42,401 nt of DNA, from NCBI GenBank assembly GCA_003221005.1, contig QHTZ01000017.1, positions 1 to 42,401 on the forward strand, in the 5' to 3' direction. The notes beneath the pieces were generated by a model. It had not been told where the DNA came from. It made no database searches and worked only from the letters and a program-made list of their open reading frames with translations. Shown here one piece after another: positions 35,859 to 42,401 of the stretch. Within the stretch, counting starts at the first letter, position 1; the number at the start of each line of letters is the position of its first letter. Made by a program: the position numbers and the translations under genes. Source of the stretch: Gemmatimonadota bacterium. Its GTDB lineage: Bacteria > Gemmatimonadota > Gemmatimonadetes > Gemmatimonadales > GWC2-71-9.

Positions 35859-37766
35859 ATGGCGCTCCTCGAATCCATTCGCGGTCCGGAAGACGTCAGG
35901 CGCTTGGAGCGCGCCCAGCTGCAACCGCTCGCGGATGAGGTGCGCACCCGGCTGATCGATGTCGTGTCCCAGACGGGGGGGCACATCGGGGCGGGACTGG
36001 GCGTCGTGGAGCTCACGGTCGCCTTGTGCTACTGCTTCGACTCGCCGCGCGACAAGATCGTCTGGGACGTGGGGCACCAGGGCTATCCATGGAAGATTCT
36101 CACCGGCCGAAACGATCGCCTTCCGACGCTGCGGCAGATGGGTGGGCTCTCGGGTTTCTTGCGGCGCGGCGAGAGTCCCCACGACCAGTTCGGCGCAGGC
36201 CACGCGGGGACCGGGCTGTCCGCCGCGTACGGGATCGCGGCCGCGCGCGACCTGCGGGGCGAGCAGTTCAAGGTCGTGGCGGTCGTGGGCGACGGCGCCC
36301 TGACGTGCGGCCTTCCCTACGAGGCGATGAACAACGCGGGTCACTCCGGCCGCGACATTATCATGGTGCTGAACGACAACGGCATGTCGATCGCACCCAA
36401 CGTCGGGGCCATCAACAAGTACCTCGGCTCGATCATCGCCAGCCCCATCACGGTCCGGGTGCGCGAGCTCGTGAAGGCCGTGATCGAGCGGGCGTCGCAT
36501 GTCGTCGGTGGGCCCCGCCTCGTCGAGTTCGCGAAGAACGTCGAGGAGAGCATCAAGAACCTCTGGTCCCCGGGCATGCTGTTCGAGGAGCTCGGGTTCC
36601 GCTACTTCGGGCCGATCGACGGGCACAACCTCGAGCAGATGGTGCACACCTTCGAGCTCGTGAAGACCCTGAAAGGCCCCCGGGTCGTCCACGTCCTCAC
36701 CGAAAAGGGGAAGGGGTTCCCCCTCCCCGAGCCGGACCTCGAGAAGTACCACGCCCGCGCGCCCTATGATCCGCTCACGGGACGGCTGAAGCCCGCCAAT
36801 CCCGGCCCGCCGCAATGGACGCGGGTCTTCGGCGAAGCGCTCACCCAGCTCGCGGCGGAGCACGGTGATCTCGTGACGATCACCGCGGCGATGCCGTCGG
36901 GGACCGGGACCAATGTCTTCCAGAAGAAGTGGCCCGAGCGGTTCTTCGACGTGGGGATCGCCGAGGCGCACGCCGTCACGTTCGCCGCCGGGCTGGCGAC
37001 TCAGGGGATGCGCCCAGTGGTCGCCATCTACTCGACCTTCTTGCAGCGCGCTTACGACAGTGTCATCCACGACGTCGCCATCCAGAAGCTGCCGGTCATC
37101 TTCTGTCTCGATCGCGCCGGGATGGTGGGCGAGGACGGGCCGACGCACCAGGGCCTGTATGACATCCCGTACCTGCTCGCGGTGCCCCACATGACGGTCA
37201 CCGCCCCGCGCGACGGCGCCGAGCTGATCGGGCTGCTGCGGTGCGCCCTGGCGCGCGGCGACGGACCCTTCTCGCTGCGCTATCCGCGCGACAAGGCACC
37301 GGCCGAGGCGCCTCCCGCCGCCGAAGTGGCGGCGATCCCGTACGGGACGTGGGAAGTGCTGCGCAAGGGGAAGGATTGCGCTATCCTCGCCGTCGGGGTG
37401 ATGTGCGGGCCCGCGCTCGAAGCAGCCGATCTCCTCGCCGCCGACGGGTGGAATGTCACCGTCGTGAACTGCCGCTTCTTGAAGCCGCTGGACCGCGAGA
37501 TGCTCGACGCGCTGGCGCACGAGCACCGTCTGCTGGTGACGGTCGAGGACGGGACGGTCGTGAACGGCTTCGGCGCGTACGTCGCCGCCGTCGTGCAGAC
37601 CACCGCTCCGCCCCTCGAGGTCCGGGTGGTGCCGCTCGGCGTCCCCGACCGCATCCACGAGCATGCGCCGCGAGCCCACCAGCTCGCCGATGTCGGCCTC
37701 ACCGGCGCCGGGATCGCTGGCCGGGTCCGCGCGCTCGCCGCCCTGGAGTCGCTCGCGCCGTCATGA
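35859..37766 (+). CDS. dxs: 1-deoxy-D-xylulose-5-phosphate synthase
   Basis: 635 residues. First enzyme of the MEP isoprenoid pathway; thiamine-diphosphate dependent. WDVGHQGYPWKILTGR, FGAGHAGTGLSAAYGIAAAR, the ThDP motif GDGALTCGLPYEAMNNAG to LNDNGMSIAPNVGA, the transketolase pyrimidine domain (DVGIAEAHAVTFAAGLA, DRAGMVGEDGPTHQGLYD) and the C-terminal domain are complete. ATG 35859 is the family start; the frame is also open upstream through the repeat from ATG 35754, which would add 35 repeat-encoded residues. Overlaps nadK by 4 nt. Confidence 0.97.
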   Translation: MALLESIRGPEDVRRLERAQLQPLADEVRTRLIDVVSQTGGHIGAGLGVVELTVALCYCFDSPRDKIVWDVGHQGYPWKILTGRNDRLPTLRQMGGLSGFLRRGESPHDQFGAGHAGTGLSAAYGIAAARDLRGEQFKVVAVVGDGALTCGLPYEAMNNAGHSGRDIIMVLNDNGMSIAPNVGAINKYLGSIIASPITVRVRELVKAVIERASHVVGGPRLVEFAKNVEESIKNLWSPGMLFEELGFRYFGPIDGHNLEQMVHTFELVKTLKGPRVVHVLTEKGKGFPLPEPDLEKYHARAPYDPLTGRLKPANPGPPQWTRVFGEALTQLAAEHGDLVTITAAMPSGTGTNVFQKKWPERFFDVGIAEAHAVTFAAGLATQGMRPVVAIYSTFLQRAYDSVIHDVAIQKLPVIFCLDRAGMVGEDGPTHQGLYDIPYLLAVPHMTVTAPRDGAELIGLLRCALARGDGPFSLRYPRDKAPAEAPPAAEVAAIPYGTWEVLRKGKDCAILAVGVMCGPALEAADLLAADGWNVTVVNCRFLKPLDREMLDALAHEHRLLVTVEDGTVVNGFGAYVAAVVQTTAPPLEVRVVPLGVPDRIHEHAPRAHQLADVGLTGAGIAGRVRALAALESLAPS

Positions 37767-38635
37767 ACATCGGGGTCGTAGGGAACCCGCGGTACCCCGA
37801 CCTCAAGGATCTGCTGGCGCAGGTGGCACGGGTGGCTCCCCGCCTCGGGCTGACGCTCTTCACCGAGCAGGGCCTCGCGTCGCACTGGCCTGGGCCCGCG
37901 CCCGCCGCCTTCGACGGCTCCCGCCAGCTCGACTGCGTCATGACGTTGGGCGGCGACGGGACGCTGCTGCGGGCGGCGCGGAGCCTGAACGGCGCCAACA
38001 CGCCGATCCTCGGCGTGAACCTCGGCCGCGTCGGGTTCCTCACGACCGCCACGTCCCACACCCTCGCGTGGGCCCTCGAGGCCCTCGTCCGCAAGGCGTA
38101 TGTCACCGAGCGGCGGCTTGCGCTCCTCCCCGAAATCGTGGACCGCGAAGGCGGGAGCCGCGCCGAGCCGCTCGTCCTGAACGACGTCGTGGTTCACAAG
38201 GGCGGGGTGGCTCGAGTGGTGCACATGCGACTCGCGGTCGATGGCGAGGAAGTCGGCCAGTACTCGGCCGATGGCATCATCGTGGCGACCCCGACCGGCT
38301 CGACGGCCTACTCCCTTTCGGCCGGCGGACCGATCGTGCTCCCGACGGTGGATGGCATCATCGTCACGGCGATCTGTCCCCACACGATGGCCGTCCGCCC
38401 GATTGTGGTTCCCTCGAGCGCGGTCGTGTCGGTCGAGCCGATTCCGCCGTGGACGGAGGAGGTGCTGGTCTCGTTCGACGGTCAAGTGGGCACCACGATC
38501 CAGCCGGGCGAGCGGCTCCTCACGAAGCGGGCCGAGCGGCCGGTGCTGTTGATCCGGCTCGGCGCCGAAGGCTTCTTCGCGCGCATGCGGAAGAAGCTCC
38601 AGTGGGGCGACCTCTCCGATCGCGAGCGCAAGTAG
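37763..38635 (+). CDS. nadK: NAD kinase
   Basis: 290 residues. Phosphorylates NAD+ to NADP+. The GGDGT motif is in MTLGGDGTLLRAAR, followed by GVNLGRVGFLT, LNDVVVHKG and the NAD-binding ADGIIVATPTGSTAYSLSAG. ATGA overlap with dxs; the last base of its TAG is the first base of the recN GTG. Confidence 0.97.
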   Translation: MNIGVVGNPRYPDLKDLLAQVARVAPRLGLTLFTEQGLASHWPGPAPAAFDGSRQLDCVMTLGGDGTLLRAARSLNGANTPILGVNLGRVGFLTTATSHTLAWALEALVRKAYVTERRLALLPEIVDREGGSRAEPLVLNDVVVHKGGVARVVHMRLAVDGEEVGQYSADGIIVATPTGSTAYSLSAGGPIVLPTVDGIIVTAICPHTMAVRPIVVPSSAVVSVEPIPPWTEEVLVSFDGQVGTTIQPGERLLTKRAERPVLLIRLGAEGFFARMRKKLQWGDLSDRERK

Positions 38636-40350
38636 TGCTCGCGGAGCTGCGCGTCCGCGACCTCGCCGTCATCGCCGACGTCACGCTCCCCCTGAAGTCC
38701 GGCTTGAACGTCCTCACCGGAGAGACCGGGGCGGGGAAATCCATGCTCGTGGACGCCCTCGCCCTGCTGCTCGGCGAACGAGCGTCCGTGGACGTCGTAC
38801 GCCCGGGAGCGCGGAAGACGGTCATCGAAGGCGCCTTTGAATTCTCCTCGTCCGCCCTCGCTCGCCTCGTACCGCCCCTTACCGCCCTGGGGGTGGAGGC
38901 GGAGGAGGGGATGCTCGTCCTGAAGCGCGAAATCGTCGCGGAAGGGCGGTCCCGTGCCTGGGTAAACGGCAGCGCCACGACCGTCGGGGTCCTGGCTCAG
39001 CTGGGCGCGCTGCTCGTCGACTTGCACGGGCAGCACGAGACGCAGTCGCTGCTGCGGTCGGACGTGCAGCGCGACATCCTGGATGCCTATGGCGGGGCGG
39101 AGCTGGAGTGCGGCGCCGTCCGCAACGCGCACGAGCGCTGGAAAGCGCTCGAGCAGCGCGATGGCGAGCTACGGGCACAGCAGGACGAGGTACTCCGCAA
39201 AGCCGACTATCTGCGCCACGTCGTAGGCGAGATCGGGGCGGCCGCCCCCCGCGTGGGCGAAGACGAAGCGCTGGCAGCCCAGGCGCGGCGCCTTGCGCAC
39301 GCCGAGGAGCTGGGCCGGCTGGCCCGCGAGCTGGAACAGGCACTCGACACGGCAGGGCTCGCGCGTGCCGGGAAGCTCGTCGCCGCGCTGCAGCGCGTCG
39401 ATCCGGCGGTGGGAGCGTGGCAGGAGCTGCTCGACACCGCGTTCGCCAGCGTGGAAGAGCTGGCGCGGGCGGCCCGCACTTACTCCGCGGGGATCGACGC
39501 CGATCCGACCGCGCTGACGGCGATCGAGCAGCGGCGCGACGTGCTGTTTCGGCTCACCCAGAAGTACGGCCCGACCCTCGCGGACGTGCTGGCGACGGGC
39601 GACCTGGCGGCACGCGAGCTCGAGCTCCTCGATACGGCGGACTTGGACCTCCGCAAGCTTGCGGAGGAACGGGACCAAGCGCGGGCAGACATCGCGCGCG
39701 CGTGCGCCGCCCTCACCGCAAAGCGCACCGCCGGCGCGGCACGCCTCGCCGACGCGGTGAACGCGCTACTCCCGGCGCTCGGTATGCCGGGTGGGAAGCT
39801 CTCGGTCTGCCTGCTCGCGCGCCCGACGCCCACCGCGTACGGTGCTGAGGACGTGACGTTCGAGGTCCAGCTCAACGTCGGCCTCGATCCTCGCCCGCTC
39901 GCTCGCGTCGCTTCCGGCGGTGAGTTGTCGCGCCTCATGCTCGCCCTCAAGGTAGTGCTCGCGAGCCACGACGCCGTGCCAACGCTCGCGTTTGATGAGG
40001 TGGATCAGGGGATCGGGGGCGAGGCCGGCGCGCGGGTTGGAGAGGCGCTCGCGGCGGTGGCCAGCGGGAGCGACAGGCAGGTGCTCGTGATCACCCATCT
40101 CCCGCAGATCGCCGCGTACGCCGATCATCACCTCGTGGTGGCCAAGGGTGACCGGGGCGGGGTCGCCACGAGCGACGTGCAGGTGGTGAGCGGAGATCCG
40201 CGTCGCCGTGAGCTCGCGCGCATGTTAGGGGACCCCGACATGGTGAGCGCGCTGCGCCACGCCGAGGAGCTGCTCAAAAGAGCTTCCGAGAGATCCGCAG
40301 CACCAGCCGGTACACCGTCGCGGCCGCCACCTGTCCCCCGGCGCCGCTGA
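38635..40350 (+). CDS. recN: DNA repair protein RecN
   Basis: 571 residues. SMC-like ATPase acting at double-strand breaks. Walker A GETGAGKSMLVDALALLLGE, the RecN-specific DLHGQHETQSLL, two coiled-coil arms (about 155-380), ABC signature ASGGELSRLMLALK, Walker B TLAFDEVDQGIGG and VITHLPQIAAYADHH are intact. A decamer repeat encodes LARLVPPLTAL near residue 80. Native sequence seems to end near HAEELLKRA; the last 20 or so residues (Pro/Arg-rich) are read through the 3' end of the convergent barrel gene, so the ancestral stop may have been lost. Confidence 0.95.
   Translation: MLAELRVRDLAVIADVTLPLKSGLNVLTGETGAGKSMLVDALALLLGERASVDVVRPGARKTVIEGAFEFSSSALARLVPPLTALGVEAEEGMLVLKREIVAEGRSRAWVNGSATTVGVLAQLGALLVDLHGQHETQSLLRSDVQRDILDAYGGAELECGAVRNAHERWKALEQRDGELRAQQDEVLRKADYLRHVVGEIGAAAPRVGEDEALAAQARRLAHAEELGRLARELEQALDTAGLARAGKLVAALQRVDPAVGAWQELLDTAFASVEELARAARTYSAGIDADPTALTAIEQRRDVLFRLTQKYGPTLADVLATGDLAARELELLDTADLDLRKLAEERDQARADIARACAALTAKRTAGAARLADAVNALLPALGMPGGKLSVCLLARPTPTAYGAEDVTFEVQLNVGLDPRPLARVASGGELSRLMLALKVVLASHDAVPTLAFDEVDQGIGGEAGARVGEALAAVASGSDRQVLVITHLPQIAAYADHHLVVAKGDRGGVATSDVQVVSGDPRRRELARMLGDPDMVSALRHAEELLKRASERSAAPAGTPSRPPPVPRRR
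38864..38886. repeat. Decamer tandem repeat in recN
   Basis: Two copies of the decamer (GCCTCGTACC, GCCCCTTACC) plus GCC, sharing 17 nt with hemW at 7821-7853. Confidence 0.55.
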
Positions 40351-41842
40351 CGGTTCGTTCAACGGTGAACCCGCTCTCGACCGCCGGTCCCGTGTAGGTG
40401 AATGCGACCCCCAGGCGCAGCCAGCGCGCCGACGTGCCCTGGTCGAGCACGTTCGCGGGCGTGGGCGCGCCCAGGGCCGTTGCGATCGCGAGCGAGTCCT
40501 GCGCGGTGCGGTAACCGTATTGATCGGCGCGCTTGCTCCAATACCCGATCGTCACGCCCGCCGCGAACTGCGGCAGGAAGCGGTACAGCGGAGCGAAATC
40601 GATCGCCGCGTAGTCGCCCGGGTCCCAGTTCAACACCGTGGTCGCCTGGAAGGGGACTAGGAAAGCATCGAGCGGTGAGACGCGGCGCGCCCGGGTGCCT
40701 GGACGCTGGGTGCCGCCCCGGACGGACAGATTGAGCCACAGCCGGTGGGCAAGAGTCAGCTCTTGGGTGACCCGGCCCTCGAGGTCGAGCTGGTGGTCCG
40801 CAACGGCCGCGTCGAGCACCTCGAGCGTGGAATCGCGTGTTCCCGTCGGTAAGCGTGCCAGGACGCCGAGCGCCGCGGCGTACGTCCCACCAGCGACGAG
40901 CCGGTACTTTGCCGCGAGCTCGACGTCTCCCAGCCCCAACCGCCAGGCGTAGCGGAACGGATTGTACCCCCACCCGAAGACCGCGCCGTTCGCGCCCACC
41001 ACGCCCGGCAGGTATGCGTCGAAAGTATAGGGCGCGCTGAGCGTGTCAGCGGCCAGGAGGAAGCTGGCCGTGAAGCCCGGCACGTGAAACGTCGTCTGCA
41101 GCTGCTGCTGGACCTGTGCAACGCCGCTTGCGATCGCGATCCCTGCGCTCGAGCTGATGAGGGGCACGAACGGTGACGCCACGCCTCCGACGCCGTAGAT
41201 CATGCGCTGCAGTGCGTCGTGCAGCGTGTCTCCGCGGGTCAGCAGGGCTTGCGCCTGGGCGCACTCGGGGCTCAGCGGGCAGCCGTAATGCCCGGTCGCG
41301 ACGCTGTCGCGGAGCTGAGCCAGGGCGGTGCTGAACTGCCCGAAGAAACTCGTGTACTGCTGATCGGCGCCGCTCAGCGTCGCGCGCGGGTTCGAACCCA
41401 GGTTGGCGTTCGCTTGTGAGAGCTGCAAGGCAGCGCGCGTGGCAGTGCGGACGACCGGTACCGTTACGGCGAGCGAGAGACGACTGGTCACTCCCAATTC
41501 GACGTTCAGCGGGGTGACGCGTCGTTCCTGGTACACGGCGAGCAGGCCGTGGCCGAGCGTCGCGACGAAATCCGGGATACCGCTCGCCGTGCGCACGTCC
41601 TGCTGCAGCCGCGCGACGAGCGGGATGTGCGGGGCGCCGACTGTGTCGCCCGTGAGCGGGGCGCCGAGCGATGCGAGGCCGTTGCCGGTATAGACCCGGT
41701 CCCACGTCAGGATGCGCGGATCGAAGGTGACCCGGAGCACGCCCTGTTTCGGCGTATCGGTGCGCTCGACCGTTTGGGCCGCGACTCGGTCGAGACGGGC
41801 GAGTGCGAGCGCCGGGGCGAGCATCAGGAGCGCGGATCGCAT
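40274..41842 (-). CDS. Outer-membrane beta-barrel protein of unknown function
   Basis: 522 residues from ATG 41842, with a signal peptide (MRSALLMLAPALALARLDRV then AAQ). Aromatic, alternating strands such as LSLAVTVPVVRT, AWRLGLGDVELAAKYRLVAG, LWLNLSVRGGTQ, IDFAPLYRFLPQFAAGVTIG and WLRLGVAFTYTG end in a terminal strand closing with Phe (YRLVLRISRKLF), the signature of outer-membrane barrels. No named family is recognised. The frame is open further upstream (to 41896) but that part is encoded by the dispersed hairpin repeat. The 3' end overlaps recN on the other strand by 77 nt. Confidence 0.8.
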   Translation of the reverse strand: MRSALLMLAPALALARLDRVAAQTVERTDTPKQGVLRVTFDPRILTWDRVYTGNGLASLGAPLTGDTVGAPHIPLVARLQQDVRTASGIPDFVATLGHGLLAVYQERRVTPLNVELGVTSRLSLAVTVPVVRTATRAALQLSQANANLGSNPRATLSGADQQYTSFFGQFSTALAQLRDSVATGHYGCPLSPECAQAQALLTRGDTLHDALQRMIYGVGGVASPFVPLISSSAGIAIASGVAQVQQQLQTTFHVPGFTASFLLAADTLSAPYTFDAYLPGVVGANGAVFGWGYNPFRYAWRLGLGDVELAAKYRLVAGGTYAAALGVLARLPTGTRDSTLEVLDAAVADHQLDLEGRVTQELTLAHRLWLNLSVRGGTQRPGTRARRVSPLDAFLVPFQATTVLNWDPGDYAAIDFAPLYRFLPQFAAGVTIGYWSKRADQYGYRTAQDSLAIATALGAPTPANVLDQGTSARWLRLGVAFTYTGPAVESGFTVERTVSGAGGQVAAATVYRLVLRISRKLF

Positions 41843-41865
41843 TAGCAAAACGGCACCCGCAACGC

Positions 41866-41922
41866 GGGACCTCACCCCCGTTCCCCCGCTCCGCAATGCG
41901 GAGAGGGGGTCAGGGGGAGAGG
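41866..41922. repeat. 57-bp intergenic hairpin repeat, copy 2
   Basis: Same plan as 25744-25800: GGGACCTCACCCCC, the stem CTCCGC-AAT-GCGGAG extended by AGGGGG, and final GAGG. It lies between the SGNH hydrolase gene and the barrel gene. Confidence 0.8.
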
Positions 41923-41949
41923 GCGCGGTTCACCGCCGGAGGTTCGCGC

Positions 41950-42401
41950 TCAGGGCACGGCGGGAATGTTCGAACCGTACTTGGCGTTGATCACCTGGAC
42001 GATGGTTTGGGCGATCAGGCGATGGGTAGCGCTGCTCGGGTGGATGCCGTCGCAGGAAAACGCCAGGCCGAACGGGCTGCCGCTCGCAGTGCCGTTACAG
42101 CTCGTGGCCGCCGTGTTGGGAAAGATCGCCACCTGATTCGGATCGGCGCGCAGCGCCGCGAGTGCGACGTTGGGATCGAGGTACGCCCAGCCCCGAGTCG
42201 TAGCGCGACTGCTGATCATCGCGTTGTAGCCCGCTACGGCCGCGTGGAGGCCGGCAAGTTCGGCGGGTTCGACGTTGTGGTTGTCCATGCAGTCCAGGGT
42301 AGCCGGGAACCCCGCCTTCGCTTGCCCGATCAGGGCGAACCCGTATGGGAAGGGGACCAGCACCGTGTCTCCGATGCCACCAGGTACCGGCGGCGGCGCG
42401 C
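41950..42401 (-). CDS. SGNH/GDSL hydrolase, C-terminal part (N-terminus beyond window)
   Basis: The minus-strand frame is open to the right edge (150 codons seen). FSCDGIHPSSATHRLIAQTI carries the block V Asp-x-x-His pair of SGNH esterases/lipases, and AGLHAAVAGYNAMI and GWAYLDPNVAL fit the fold; the Ser and Asn blocks lie outside the window. Two Cys pairs and an apparently exported neighbour suggest an extracytoplasmic esterase (inference). It is upstream of the barrel gene on the same strand, 107 nt apart with a hairpin repeat between, so the two might be a secreted enzyme and barrel pair, as in autotransporter-like esterases, but no fusion exists. Confidence 0.8.
   Translation of the reverse strand, partial: APPPVPGGIGDTVLVPFPYGFALIGQAKAGFPATLDCMDNHNVEPAELAGLHAAVAGYNAMISSRATTRGWAYLDPNVALAALRADPNQVAIFPNTAATSCNGTASGSPFGLAFSCDGIHPSSATHRLIAQTIVQVINAKYGSNIPAVP

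Noticed and set aside
41386..41402. GGGTTCGAACCC, resembling a tRNA T-arm
   Set aside because: It lies inside the barrel-protein reading frame and no acceptor, D or anticodon stem can be built around it.

Overview
The window is high-GC, almost gap-free bacterial chromosome. From about 1.1 to 40.35 kb essentially every gene is on the + strand. GTG, TTG and probably CTG starts are frequent and many genes overlap by 4 nt (ATGA/GTGA). Outer-membrane-type proteins with signal peptides at both edges point to a two-membrane organism. Gene content, start usage and a Rex/RsbVW/SpoIIE repertoire would fit Gemmatimonadota or a similar phylum; this is inference, since no rRNA is present. No gene-free stretch exceeds 300 bases; the longest is 25661-25864, and it holds hairpins.

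Layout. 1-1087 (-): partial Wzi-like barrel protein. 1086-4182: EamA transporter, type III asparaginase, carboxymuconolactone-decarboxylase-like protein, then a four-helix-bundle gene inside 26-bp inverted repeats. 4191-7970: obgE, dprA, a Y1 (IS200/REP-type) transposase with REP palindromes, hemW. 7999-11200: hrcA, dnaJ, HIT protein, rpsU, yqeY. 11197-17642: mutS2, dnaG, zinc-ribbon protein, recJ. 17655-21992: rsmD, coaD, pta and a partner-switching module (STAS, HATPase, GAF-SpoIIE phosphatase). 21989-25660: rsmA, rex with its own operator on the start codon, arginine deiminase, MBL-fold protein. 25865-30445: infC, rpmI, rplT, pheS, pheT. 30420-33572: coiled-coil protein, zapA, rny, folD. 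33554-40350: xseA (broken), xseB, ispA, dxs, nadK, recN. 40274-42401 (-): outer-membrane barrel protein and a partial SGNH hydrolase.

The core genes are ordinary: translation, DNA repair/replication, isoprenoid and cofactor synthesis in conserved clusters. The unusual layer is a set of short inverted-repeat families scattered through and inside them. The main one is built from a heptamer (GGAATGC and variants). Three copies share almost the same geometry (31-32 bp arms, 39-40 nt loop, 102-103 bp total); one of these is inserted in frame in the asparaginase. Related arms sit in dnaG and rsmA, and the same repeat type forms the termini of a 425-bp unit carrying a four-helix-bundle (23S-rRNA-intervening-sequence type) protein. 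I propose that this 425-bp unit is a mobile element that has left the rRNA context and that the 102-bp hairpins are its non-autonomous relatives. An octamer family (pheT, mutS2), a REP family tied to the Y1 transposase (including an in-frame copy in hemW), a decamer family (hemW, recN) and a 57-bp intergenic hairpin family (two copies) are also present.

Regulation visible in sequence: a Rex operator overlapping the rsmA stop and rex start, TANNNT boxes 5-7 nt before the hemW, rex and arcA starts that suggest leaderless mRNAs, a 15-bp palindrome before hrcA, and a probable non-AUG start for infC.
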